A stretch of DNA of 64,000 nt from Actinoallomurus bryophytorum (GTDB lineage: Bacteria > Actinomycetota > Actinomycetes > Streptosporangiales > Streptosporangiaceae), in assembly GCF_006716425.1 (NCBI RefSeq), contig NZ_VFOZ01000001.1:5332001-5396000 (forward strand), read 5' to 3'. A program made the translations under genes and the position numbers. Numbering within the stretch: position 1 is the first letter of the stretch; the number at the start of each line of letters is the position of its first letter. The notes beneath the pieces were generated by a model that was not told the origin of the DNA, did no database searches, and was given only the letters and a program-made list of their open reading frames with translations. Below are positions 1-7,968 of this stretch, one piece after another.

Positions 1-8
1 AGCACCCG

Positions 9-461
9 ATGGCCGCCGAATCCGAACCCCGCCTCATCGTCGGCAACAACCTGCTGGACCGCTCGACCCGCAAGGTGGTCAGCGGCCTGACCCGCATGGG
101 GATCAGCCTGCTGGGCTCACGGGTCCTCTACGTGCGCGGCCGCAAGAGTGGCGAATGGCGGACGACCCCCGTCAACCTGCTCAAATACGAGGGCAAGCGC
201 TACCTCGTGGCCCCGCGCGGTCACACCCAGTGGGTCCGGAACATGCGCGTGTCCGGGGGCGGCGAGCTGCACATCGGCCGGCGCGTCGAGGTCTTCACCG
301 CGACCGAGCTGGCCGACGAGGAAAAGCCGGACATCCTCCGCGCCTACCTCAAGCGCTGGAAGTTCGAGGTCGGCATGTTCTTCAACGGAGTCGGCCCGGA
401 CGCCTCCGACGAGAAGCTGCTGGAGATCGCCCCGGGTTACCCGGTCTTCCAGCTCGGCTGA
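9..461 (+). CDS. Deazaflavin (F420)-dependent nitroreductase-family protein
   Basis: A 150-residue protein of the DDN/DUF385 family, small split-barrel proteins that bind the deazaflavin cofactor F420 and reduce quinones, nitro compounds or other electrophiles in the cytoplasm. The family hallmark is visible around residues 42-60 (YVRGRKSGEWRTTPVNLL), where the RxSG(E/R)xRxTP segment helps bind F420. A second conserved patch, LVAPRGHTQWVRNMR, lies near residues 66-80. The length fits the family. The ATG at position 9 is used because the window starts just upstream, so a slightly earlier start and the promoter cannot be seen. The family call is firm; the substrate is unknown. Other F420-type enzymes lie at 5.6 and 59.3 kb. 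Confidence 0.85.
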   Translation: MAAESEPRLIVGNNLLDRSTRKVVSGLTRMGISLLGSRVLYVRGRKSGEWRTTPVNLLKYEGKRYLVAPRGHTQWVRNMRVSGGGELHIGRRVEVFTATELADEEKPDILRAYLKRWKFEVGMFFNGVGPDASDEKLLEIAPGYPVFQLG

Positions 462-550
462 GACCGGCTCCCGGCATCCGTCCCCGGACGAGGCACCGGG
501 ACCGCCTCATATACCTAACAGTACGCAATGCGTGACAATTTAATCGCTAT

Positions 551-563
551 TTAGGACAACTAA
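551..563. promoter_or_regulatory. Probable MarR operator
   Basis: Imperfect dyad TTAG-GACAA-CTAA in the AT-rich gap before the MarR gene. A further ACTAAGC / GCTTAGT pair of arms lies at about 559-600. MarR proteins commonly bind such dyads and repress their own operon, so this is a candidate autoregulatory site. No clear -35/-10 pair was recognised. Confidence 0.45.
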
Positions 564-602
564 GCATTTGCCAGCCGAAGAATAATAAGCTTCGCTTAGT
601 GT

Positions 603-1034
603 GTGGGGAACGATGAGGCCCGTGCGACCGCGGGCGTGTTGCGCCAGGGGATGAGCCGGCTCGGCCGTCGGCTACGTGCCGAGCGTGTCGGTTACGGGCT
701 GAGCCTCAGCCGGCTCAGCCTGCTCAATCTCCTGGCCCGCAACGGCTCGATGACGGCGTCGGCCATGGCCGCCGCCGAGCGGCTCCAGCCGCAGTCGCTG
801 ACGCGGATGCTCTCCCGGCTCGAGAACGACGGTCTGATCGTCCGCAGCCCGGACGACGTGGACCGGAGACAGGTCCGGATCGACATCACACGCGAGGGGA
901 TGGCCGTGCTCGACGAGGACACCGAGCGGCGCGAAGCGTGGCTGGCCAAGGCCATGGCCGAACGCCTGACACCTACCGAGTGCGAGCTGCTCCGGCTGGC
1001 CGCGGGCCTCATGGAACGGCTCGCCGATGGCTGA
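603..1034 (+). CDS. MarR family transcriptional regulator
   Basis: A 143-residue winged-helix regulator. The MarR fold can be followed from the N-terminal helix (LRQGMSRLGRRLRAER) through the recognition region (LQPQSLTRMLSRLENDGLI, about residues 60-78) to the wing (SPDDVDRRQVRIDIT). The charged DxRxxRVxxT-type wing is typical of the family. The start is a GTG at 603. The 3' end overlaps the start of the ABC exporter gene by 8 bp, so the two are one operon. The regulator probably represses the exporter until a toxic ligand binds, as in many MarR-exporter pairs; that role is inferred from position. Confidence 0.88.
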   Translation: MGNDEARATAGVLRQGMSRLGRRLRAERVGYGLSLSRLSLLNLLARNGSMTASAMAAAERLQPQSLTRMLSRLENDGLIVRSPDDVDRRQVRIDITREGMAVLDEDTERREAWLAKAMAERLTPTECELLRLAAGLMERLADG

Positions 1035-4000
1035 GCGGGCCGCCACATCGGCAACGACCCGTACCGTCGCCGCTCCCGCCGTCAGGAAGGGCGGCTGGAT
1101 CCGCCGGATGCTCCCGTTCGTGCTCAGGCAGCGCGGCAGCCTGGTCCGCACGTTCGTCGCGGGCCTGGTCTGGGCGGGCGTCAGCACCACCGTTCCGGTC
1201 GTCGAGCGTCATGTCGTCGACGACGTGATCCTCGCCTCGAAGTCCCCGCTCGCCCCGTGGCTGCTGGTCCTGTTCGTGCTCGGGACCGTGGGCTTCGCGG
1301 CCGCCCGCACGCGCCGGTTCCACTCGTCCAAGGTGATGCTGGAGGTCTCGTACGGCCTGCGCGGCGCCATCCACCGCGAGCTGCAACGCCTCGACCTGCA
1401 GGCGCACGGGCAGCTCGCCACCGGCCAGCTCGTCTCGCGGGCCAACTCCGACATCAGCCTCGTGCTCATGGTGTTGCGCGTCCTGCCGGCGCTGAGCAGC
1501 AACCTCGTGCTGATGATCGCCTCGCTCGGCGTGATGTTCGTCTTCTCTCCGCTGCTCGCCCTGATCAGCCTGGTCATCCTGCCGATCCTCGTCCTCGGGG
1601 CGTACCGCATGCGCACCCGGCTCTACCCGGCCACCTGGGACGTCCAGCAGCGGACCGGCGACGTCGCGCAGGTCGTCGACCAGGCGGTGACCGGGGCCCG
1701 CGTGGTCAAGGGCTTCGGGCAGGAACACCGCGAGTTCGAACGCCTCGCCGAGTCGGCGTCCGGCCTGTACGGCTCCAGCATGCGCGCCATCCGGATGCAG
1801 GCGCGCTACCAGCCGCTCCTCGAGTCGATCCCGACGTTCGGACAGGTCGGCGTGCTGGCGCTGGGCGGCTGGCTGGCCCTGCACGACCGGATCACGGTCG
1901 GCACCTTCCTCGCGTTCGCCTCCTACCTCGTCCTGCTCGTCAACCCGGCGCGGATGATCGCGCGGATGCTCAGCGCCGCGCCCCAGGCGCGCGCCGGAGC
2001 CGAGCGCATCTTCGAGCTGCTCGACACCACCCCGGCGGTCACCGACGCCCCCGACGCACGCGACCTGCCCAAGCTGCGGGGGGAGATCTCCTTCGAGGCG
2101 GTGAGGTTCGGCTTCTGGCGGTCCGAGCCGGTCCTGGACGGCTTCGACCTGCGGATCGAGCCCGGTGAGGTCGTCGCGCTGGTGGGTGCGTCCGGATCGG
2201 GCAAGTCCACCGCGGCGCTGCTGCTGTCGCGGTTCCACGACCCGCAGGACGGCGCCGTCCGTATCGACGGCCACGACGTACGCGACGTCACCCTCGCCTC
2301 GCTGCGGTCCCAGATCGGCATGGTCTTCGAGGAGAGCTTCCTGTTTTCTGAGTCCCTGCGCGACAACATCGCCTACGGGCGGCCGGAGGCCACCGACGCG
2401 GAGGTGGAGGCCGCCGCACGCGCGGTCGAGGCGCATGAGTTCATCATGCGGATGCCCGACGGCTACGACACCGTGGTCGGCGAGCGCGGGCTGACGCTTT
2501 CCGGCGGGCAGCGCCAGCGGGTCGCACTCGCCCGCGCGCTGCTCGCCGACCCGCGCATCCTCGTGCTGGACGACGCCACGAGCGCGGTCGACGCCAAGGT
2601 CGAGGAGAGCATCCACGCGACCCTCCGCCGCGTACTCCACGAGCACACGACGCTGCTCGTCGCGCATCGCCGTTCCACGCTGCGGCTCGCGGACCGGATC
2701 GCCGTGATGGACGCCGGCCGGGTCATCGACGACGGCACGCACGCCGAGCTGATGGCCCGCTGCCCCCTGTACCGGCGCCTGCTGGCGGGGGAGGGAGACG
2801 ACCTGGAGGCCGACCTCGACCCGGCACCGCCGACCGAGCCCCCTGCCGCCCGGCACCCGGGCATGGGAGGCGCGTTCTCCCACGACGACATGATCGAGCG
2901 GGTCGCCGCGCTGCCGCCCCTGGACGACGAGCCGGACGTCGACATCGGCCGCGAGTCCGAGCCCGCGCCCAACTTCACGCTCTGGCGGTTCCTGCGGCCG
3001 TACCGCGCGCCGCTGGGGCTCGGCCTGCTGCTCGTCGTGCTCGACGCGCTGGCCGGCGTCGCCGGACCGTACCTGTCCCGCGACGGCATCGACGACGGTG
3101 TGCTCACCGGGTCGCAGTCCGCGCTGTTCACCGCCGCCGGGATCTTCCTCGGCGTGGCCCTCGTGGACCTGGCGATCTCCCGTACGGTCACGCTCGTGGC
3201 GGGACGCACCGGTGAGCGGCTCATGTACGCCCTGCGGGTCCGGGTCTGGGCACAGCTGCAGCGGCTGTCCGTGGACTTCTACGACCGGGAGATGGCCGGG
3301 CGCATCATGACCCGGATGACCACGGACGTGAGCGCGTTCGCCTCGCTTCTGCAGGACGGGCTGATCAGCGCGGTCGCGTCGCTGTTCACGTTCGTGGGGG
3401 TCGCGGTGGCGATGGCCCTGATGAGCCCGGTGCTGACCGGCGCGACGGCGCTCGTGCTGCTCCCGCTGCTGGTCGCCACGGTGGTGTTCCGCCGACTGTC
3501 GGCCGAGCCGTACCGGGAGGCGCGCGAGCGGATCGCGGTCGTCAACGCCAGCCTGCAGGAAAGCATGGCCGGCGTACGGGAGTCGCAGGCGTTCACGCAG
3601 GAACGACGGCGCCACACCGAGTTCAAGCGGATCACCCGCGGCTACGTCGACGCGCGGCTGGCCGCACAGCGGCTCATCTCGCTGTACTTCCCCTTCGTCG
3701 ACTTCCTGGCCGACGTCGCGGCGGTGGTCGTGCTCGCGCTCGGCTACCACATGGTGCGCGCCCACTCGCTGACCCCCGGTGAGCTGATCGCGTTCCTGCT
3801 GTACGTCAACCTGTTCTTCTCCCCGATCCAGCAGCTGTCGGAGGTCTTCGACGACTGGCAGCAGGCACGCGTGTCGATGGCGCGCATCAGCGACCTGATG
3901 GCCGAGCCGGTCGCCACCCCCGTCGCCGCCGAGCCGATCGACCCCGGCCCGCTGAGCGGGGCGATCCGGCTGGAGGGCCTGCGGTTCGGCTATCCGGGCC

Positions 4001-4677
4001 TCGGGGAGGAGGCGCTGGCCGGCGTCGACCTGACGATCGAGCCCGGGGAGACGGTCGCGCTGGTGGGGGCGACCGGGGCGGGCAAGTCGAGCCTGGTCAA
4101 GCTGCTGGCGCGCTTCTACGACCCGCAGGAGGGGCGGATCCTCATCGACGGGCACGACCTGCGCACCCTCGACCTGGACGCGTACCGGCACCAGCTCGGG
4201 TACGTGCCGCAGGAGACCTTCCTGTTTCGCGGCACGGTGCACGACAACATCGCGTACGGGCGGCCCGACGCCTCCGCCGGCGAGGTCGAGGCGGCGGCAC
4301 GCGCGGTCGGCGCGCACGACCTGATCATGCGGCTGCCGGGAGGGTACGAGCACGAGATCGCCGAACGCGGCGCCTCGCTGTCGGCCGGGCAGCGGCAGCT
4401 CATCTGCCTGGCGCGCGCGGAGCTGGTCGACCCGGCGATCCTGCTGCTCGACGAGGCCACCGCCAACCTCGACCTGGCCACGGAGGCACGTGTCACCCGG
4501 GCGATGAACAGCGTCGCCTCCGGCCGTACGACGGTGCTGGTCGCGCACCGGCTCCAGACGGCACGCCACGCGGACCGGATCGTCGTGATGGCGCAGGGCC
4601 GCGTGGTCGAGGACGGCACCCACGACCAGCTCCTGCGCGACCGAGGTCAGTACGCCTCGCTCTGGCAGGCGGCCTGA
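1027..4677 (+). CDS. Fused ABC exporter: two membrane-ATPase halves in one chain
   Basis: A 1216-residue full-length ABC exporter made of two TMD-NBD halves. Each half has about six membrane helices followed by an ATPase domain. The first NBD has a P-loop GASGSGKST near residue 387, signature LSGGQ, and a Walker B ending LVLDDATSAVD, in which Asp replaces the catalytic Glu. The second NBD has GATGAGKSS near residue 1014, signature LSAGQ, and LLLDEATANLD with the Glu retained. This gives one degenerate and one competent ATP site, as in heterodimeric multidrug exporters such as BmrCD and TM287/288. The acidic, Pro-rich linker is around residues 595-640. It follows the MarR gene with an 8-bp overlap. 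Drug or lipid export is likely; the substrate is unknown. Confidence 0.93.
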   Translation: MAERAATSATTRTVAAPAVRKGGWIRRMLPFVLRQRGSLVRTFVAGLVWAGVSTTVPVVERHVVDDVILASKSPLAPWLLVLFVLGTVGFAAARTRRFHSSKVMLEVSYGLRGAIHRELQRLDLQAHGQLATGQLVSRANSDISLVLMVLRVLPALSSNLVLMIASLGVMFVFSPLLALISLVILPILVLGAYRMRTRLYPATWDVQQRTGDVAQVVDQAVTGARVVKGFGQEHREFERLAESASGLYGSSMRAIRMQARYQPLLESIPTFGQVGVLALGGWLALHDRITVGTFLAFASYLVLLVNPARMIARMLSAAPQARAGAERIFELLDTTPAVTDAPDARDLPKLRGEISFEAVRFGFWRSEPVLDGFDLRIEPGEVVALVGASGSGKSTAALLLSRFHDPQDGAVRIDGHDVRDVTLASLRSQIGMVFEESFLFSESLRDNIAYGRPEATDAEVEAAARAVEAHEFIMRMPDGYDTVVGERGLTLSGGQRQRVALARALLADPRILVLDDATSAVDAKVEESIHATLRRVLHEHTTLLVAHRRSTLRLADRIAVMDAGRVIDDGTHAELMARCPLYRRLLAGEGDDLEADLDPAPPTEPPAARHPGMGGAFSHDDMIERVAALPPLDDEPDVDIGRESEPAPNFTLWRFLRPYRAPLGLGLLLVVLDALAGVAGPYLSRDGIDDGVLTGSQSALFTAAGIFLGVALVDLAISRTVTLVAGRTGERLMYALRVRVWAQLQRLSVDFYDREMAGRIMTRMTTDVSAFASLLQDGLISAVASLFTFVGVAVAMALMSPVLTGATALVLLPLLVATVVFRRLSAEPYREARERIAVVNASLQESMAGVRESQAFTQERRRHTEFKRITRGYVDARLAAQRLISLYFPFVDFLADVAAVVVLALGYHMVRAHSLTPGELIAFLLYVNLFFSPIQQLSEVFDDWQQARVSMARISDLMAEPVATPVAAEPIDPGPLSGAIRLEGLRFGYPGLGEEALAGVDLTIEPGETVALVGATGAGKSSLVKLLARFYDPQEGRILIDGHDLRTLDLDAYRHQLGYVPQETFLFRGTVHDNIAYGRPDASAGEVEAAARAVGAHDLIMRLPGGYEHEIAERGASLSAGQRQLICLARAELVDPAILLLDEATANLDLATEARVTRAMNSVASGRTTVLVAHRLQTARHADRIVVMAQGRVVEDGTHDQLLRDRGQYASLWQAA

Positions 4678-4683
4678 GCCATA

Positions 4684-4707
4684 GGCTCGGGGCATGAGCC
4701 CCGAGCC
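4684..4707 (+). terminator. Hairpin after the ABC exporter
   Basis: Perfect 10-bp stem GGCTCGGGGC / GCCCCGAGCC around a 4-base ATGA loop, starting 7 bp after the exporter stop codon. There is no U-tract, as is common in actinomycetes. It probably terminates or attenuates transcription before the DMT permease gene 12 bp downstream. Confidence 0.6.
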
Positions 4708-4719
4708 GAGGGTGGTCCC

Positions 4720-5568
4720 GTGGTCGTGCTGAGCCTGCTGGGCGCGATCGGCGCCGCGGTGTGCTTCGGCGTGGCGAGCGTGCTGCAGGCCGTCGCCGCA
4801 CGGTCGACGTCCGTGGCCGCGGGCATCGACCCCCGGCTGCTGGTGCGCCTGCTCCGGCAGTGGCCGTTCGTGCTCGGCACCGGCCTGGACATCCTGGGCT
4901 TCATGGCGGAGCTGGCGGCGCTGCGTTCCCTGCCGCTGTTCGTGGTGCAGGCGGCCGTCGCGGCCAACCTCGCCGTGACGGCGGTGGTCGCCGTACGCGT
5001 GCTGCACGTACGGCTCAGCGGGCAGGAGTGGACGGCGGTCGCGGCGGTCTGCGCGGGTCTGGCCATGCTCGGGCTCTCCGCCGGCCACGAGAACCCGGCA
5101 ACGGTCAGCCTGCGCTTCAAGCTCGTGCTCCTGGGGTGCGTCGCGGTGATCGCCGTCGCGGGAGTCCTGGCGGGCCGCCTGCGCGGACGAGCCCGCTCCG
5201 TCGCGCTCGGGCTGGCCGCCGGTCTCGGGTTCGGCTTCGTCGCGATCGGCGCACGGGTCGTGAAGAGCCTTTACCCGCTCGACCTGCTGCGCGACCCGGC
5301 GATGTACGTCGTCGCGGCCGGTGGCCTGGTGGCCTTCCTGTTCTTCGCGACCGCCCTGCAGCGCGGCTCGGTGACCATGACCACGGCGACCGTCGTGGTC
5401 GCCGAGACGCTGATGCCGGCCATCGTCGGTGTGCTCCTGCTGGACGACGGGACGCGGGCCGGCTTCCTCTGGGTGGCCGTCGTGGGGTTCGCGCTGGCGG
5501 TGGCCGGTGCGCTCGCCCTCGCGAGGTTCGGCGAGCCGTCGGCGGAGCCGGAGAGAGTATCGGCATAA
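4720..5568 (+). CDS. DMT-superfamily (EamA-like) membrane protein
   Basis: A 282-residue integral membrane protein of nine to ten hydrophobic segments in two similar halves, the layout of the drug/metabolite transporter superfamily. The first segment (LLGAIGAAVCFGVASVLQA) and the last (GFLWVAVVGFALAVAGALAL) resemble EamA-type permeases. The GTG at 4720 is the earliest sensible start and begins directly with the first helix. It is separated from the ABC gene by a strong hairpin, so it may have its own promoter or be reached by read-through. Function could be metabolite or drug export; nothing here identifies a substrate. Confidence 0.75.
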   Translation: MVVLSLLGAIGAAVCFGVASVLQAVAARSTSVAAGIDPRLLVRLLRQWPFVLGTGLDILGFMAELAALRSLPLFVVQAAVAANLAVTAVVAVRVLHVRLSGQEWTAVAAVCAGLAMLGLSAGHENPATVSLRFKLVLLGCVAVIAVAGVLAGRLRGRARSVALGLAAGLGFGFVAIGARVVKSLYPLDLLRDPAMYVVAAGGLVAFLFFATALQRGSVTMTTATVVVAETLMPAIVGVLLLDDGTRAGFLWVAVVGFALAVAGALALARFGEPSAEPERVSA

Positions 5569-5636
5569 AATTCGGACGCTCCTCCGCTTACAGGCTTACC
5601 CGATTACATGGTTGGATTGAAGGAGGAGGTGACCGA

Positions 5637-6509
5637 ATGAAGATCGGACTTCAGATTCCCGACTTCACCTGGCCGAACGGCCCGTCCAAGCTCGGTGCGG
5701 AGCTGGCCGAGGTGGCGCGTACGGCCGATTCCGCGGGGTTCAACCGCATCGCGGTCATGGACCACGTCTTCCAGATCAGGGGCGTCGGCCCGGCCGAGCA
5801 CGAGATGCTCGAGGCGTACACCACGCTGGGCTACCTCGCGGCGCACACGTCGCGCGCCAAGCTGCTCACGCTCGTGACCGGCGCCGTCTACCGCAGCCCC
5901 GGCCTGCTGGCGAAGATCGTGACCACGCTCGACGTCCTGTCGGGCGGCCGTGCCGAACTCGGCGTCGGCGCGGCATGGAACGAGGACGAGGCACGTGCCC
6001 TCGGCCTGTTCTTCCCGCCGGTCGCCGAGCGCTTCGAGCATCTCGAGGAGACGCTGCAGATCTGCCTGCAGATGTGGAGTGACGGCGACGGGCCGTACGA
6101 GGGCCGGCGCCATCAGCTGGCGCGGACCCTCAACTCGCCGCAGGCGCTCTCTCAGCCGCATCCGCCGATCATGATCGGCGGCGGAGGCGAGAAGAAGACG
6201 CTGCGGTTCGTCGCCCGTTACGGCCAGGCGTGCAACCTGTTCCCCGGGCCCGAGGTGGAGCACAAGCTCGACGTGCTCCGCGCGCACTGCGAGGCCGAAG
6301 GCCGCGACTACGACGAGATCGAGAAGACCTGCTACTTCATCTTCGACCCGGGAGAGAAGGGGGAGAAGACCGGCGAGATCGTCGACGGTCTGGGCAGGCT
6401 CGCCGAGCAGGGCTTCGGCTCCGCCCTCGGCGCCGTCGCCGGCGTGTGGAAGATCGCTCCGCTCGAGGCCATCGGCAGCGACGTCATCCCCGTGGTGGCG
6501 GACCTGTGA
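5637..6509 (+). CDS. LLM-class F420-dependent oxidoreductase
   Basis: A 290-residue luciferase-like monooxygenase-superfamily protein, a TIM barrel that usually uses F420 or FMN in Actinobacteria. It starts with the usual first strand (MKIGLQIPDFTWP). It has the family segment LLTLVTGAVYRSPGLLAKIVTTLDVLSGGRAELGVGAAW split across about residues 80-115, and the PPIMIGGGGEKKTLR strand near residues 177-191. A very strong ribosome-binding site (AGGAGGAGGT, 5621-5630) stands six bases before the ATG and fixes the start. A 14-bp terminator follows at once. The reaction is unknown; a hydride-transfer redox step is the family norm. Confidence 0.88.
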   Translation: MKIGLQIPDFTWPNGPSKLGAELAEVARTADSAGFNRIAVMDHVFQIRGVGPAEHEMLEAYTTLGYLAAHTSRAKLLTLVTGAVYRSPGLLAKIVTTLDVLSGGRAELGVGAAWNEDEARALGLFFPPVAERFEHLEETLQICLQMWSDGDGPYEGRRHQLARTLNSPQALSQPHPPIMIGGGGEKKTLRFVARYGQACNLFPGPEVEHKLDVLRAHCEAEGRDYDEIEKTCYFIFDPGEKGEKTGEIVDGLGRLAEQGFGSALGAVAGVWKIAPLEAIGSDVIPVVADL

Positions 6510-6542
6510 CGCCTGCCGTCTCCCCGTGACGACTGTTCGCCG

Positions 6543-6574
6543 GGACCCCGCACCACTGACGTGGTGCGGGGTCC
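6543..6574. terminator. Bidirectional terminator between convergent genes
   Basis: Perfect 14-bp stem GGACCCCGCACCAC / GTGGTGCGGGGTCC with a TGAC loop. It sits between the stop of the LLM gene (plus strand) and the stop of the methyltransferase-like gene (minus strand), so one hairpin can serve both. Confidence 0.85.
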
Positions 6575-7110
6575 TACGTCGTCAGGCGCGACTCGTAGAC
6601 CGCGCCGGCGAACGGCGTCGCGCCTCCGACGCCGCGTTCGACCTGGGGGACCAGCCCCGCCGAGCCGGCCCACGCGTCGACCAGCCCCGACGGCCAGGGT
6701 GGCCGCGGGCCGGTGAGCAGGACGACCATGCCGCCGGGGCCGATGGCGCGGCCCAGCTCGCGGACCGTGTGCCGGGGGAACGGGAACGTCTGCGGGTCGA
6801 GCCGGCAGACGAGCACGTCGGCGGCGGAGTCGGGGAAGGGCAGGTTGATCCCGATGTCATCGACCACGGGTGCGATCGCCGTCCGCTGGCCCGCCCGCTT
6901 GAGCGCCCGCCGCAGCGCGCGCGCCGGCCGGCGGCCGGGGACGGTGGCCTCGACGGTCAGGCCGTCGACGACGAGCCGGGTGGCGAGGTCGTGCAGGTGT
7001 GCGCCGACGAGACGGATCGGGCCGGTACCGGCCGCCGTCGCCAGGAGGCTGCCGAGAGCGACCTCGTCGAGCGGGGTACGCCCGGCCTCGGCCGCTGCGG
7101 GCCCGTTCAT
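6574..7110 (-). CDS. Methyltransferase-like protein, degenerate SAM domain
   Basis: A 178-residue protein whose second half reads like the later part of a class I methyltransferase fold: INLPFPDSAADVLVCRLDPQ, then RELGRAIGPGGMVVLLTG (about residues 95-140), matching the usual acidic strand followed by the L(R)PGG loop. The N-terminal glycine-rich SAM-binding motif (DxGxGxG) is not recognisable, so catalysis is doubtful. The gene is convergent with the LLM oxidoreductase and shares its terminator. It could be a divergent methyltransferase or a pseudo-enzyme. Confidence 0.5.
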   Translation of the reverse strand: MNGPAAAEAGRTPLDEVALGSLLATAAGTGPIRLVGAHLHDLATRLVVDGLTVEATVPGRRPARALRRALKRAGQRTAIAPVVDDIGINLPFPDSAADVLVCRLDPQTFPFPRHTVRELGRAIGPGGMVVLLTGPRPPWPSGLVDAWAGSAGLVPQVERGVGGATPFAGAVYESRLTT

Positions 7111-7178
7111 CGCGCGTTCATCGACAGGGAGACATGGGGGTGGGGGATCACCGGAACCCCTTCCTTCAAAACTTTACA

Positions 7179-7208
7179 TGCAAGGTGCATACGTATCTTA
7201 ATATGCAC
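7179..7208. promoter_or_regulatory. Nested inverted repeats, probable operator
   Basis: An AT-rich island in the 181-bp gap upstream of the methyltransferase-like gene. It holds ATGCA-AGG-TGCAT (7179-7191 region) overlapping GTGCATA-N10-TATGCAC (7185-7191 and 7202-7208). Overlapping dyads like this are typical binding sites of PadR or TetR-type repressors. The regulator is not identified. Confidence 0.35.
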
Positions 7209-7291
7209 GGTTCGACCCTGCCAGACCGGGTTTGTGTGCATCGCCTCGCACTCCGCGTTCTCGGCGCGGCAGCGAACCCTCGGCCCCCGGC

Positions 7292-7870
7292 TCAGGTGGC
7301 CGCCGGACCCTGTCCGGCCAGTCCCGCCACGGCCAGCCCGAACAGCCGGTCCGCCGCGGCGGTGGGGTCCGGGTGGTGCTCCGTCGCGAGGACGATGCCG
7401 ACCGCCAGCGTGATCAGGTCGGCGACGGTCACGCCTGTGGCCACCGCGCCGTCCCGTACGGCGCGGCGCAGCAGAGGGTCCCCCGCCTCCTCCAGCATCG
7501 CCGAGCAGGAGTTGTCGTGCACCGGGTCGGGCGCGACCCCGTCATAGACCAGCGCGGCCGCCAGGCCACGGGCGGAGGCGCAGTAGGCGACGACGTCACC
7601 CAGCCATTCCAGCAGCGCGCCCCGGCTGTCGGCCGCGCCGGTCAGGTCCTGGGCGCGGACCCGCAGCGCCTCGATCCGTTTGTGGGACACCGCCTCCAGT
7701 AGCGCGCGGCGGGTGGGGAAGTGCCGGCGCACGGTCGCCGAGCCGACTCCCGTGGTGCGGGCGATCTGTTCCAGCGAGGCGTCGGCGCCGTGGGCGGCGA
7801 CCTCCTCCTCGGCCACGGCGAGGATGCGCGCGTAGTTGCGCCGGGCGTCCGCGCGGCGGCGGTCGGGCAT
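7292..7870 (-). CDS. TetR family transcriptional regulator
   Basis: A 192-residue TetR-type repressor. The N-terminal HTH is clear (ARILAVAEEEVAAHGADASLEQIARTTGVGSATVRRHFPTR split over residues 14-55), with the usual recognition helix and HF motif. The C-terminal ligand domain is variable, with the DPVHDN...LRRAVRDGAV pattern of the SACE_7040-like C-terminal family. The gene is divergent from an NmrA-like NAD(P)-binding protein, and the 98-bp gap holds two copies of a GC-rich motif inside a strong palindrome, so it very likely represses both genes. Confidence 0.88.
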   Translation of the reverse strand: MPDRRRADARRNYARILAVAEEEVAAHGADASLEQIARTTGVGSATVRRHFPTRRALLEAVSHKRIEALRVRAQDLTGAADSRGALLEWLGDVVAYCASARGLAAALVYDGVAPDPVHDNSCSAMLEEAGDPLLRRAVRDGAVATGVTVADLITLAVGIVLATEHHPDPTAAADRLFGLAVAGLAGQGPAAT

Positions 7871-7894
7871 GGCGTCATCTCCAGGTTGTTAAGT

Positions 7895-7951
7895 GGCGGG
7901 CCCCGCCGTATCGTATCGCCTCATAAACGGCGGACCCCGCCGTTTATGAGG
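7895..7951. promoter_or_regulatory. TetR/NmrA divergent operator region
   Basis: Two copies of GGCGGRCCCCGCCGT (7895-7909 and 7929-7943) spaced 34 bp apart. The second lies in the centre of a perfect 15-bp inverted repeat, CCTCATAAACGGCGG (7919-7933) and its complement (7937-7951), with a 3-base spacer. It is the obvious binding site for the adjacent TetR protein. Confidence 0.7.
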
Positions 7952-7968
7952 AGCAGCCGAGGAGCGCC

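Noticed and set aside
1009-5088. A 1359-codon open frame on the minus strand opposite the ABC exporter
   Set aside because: It is the antisense shadow of a high-GC gene: rich in Arg, Gly, Asp, Gln and His with no domain, whereas the plus strand gives a perfect ABC exporter.
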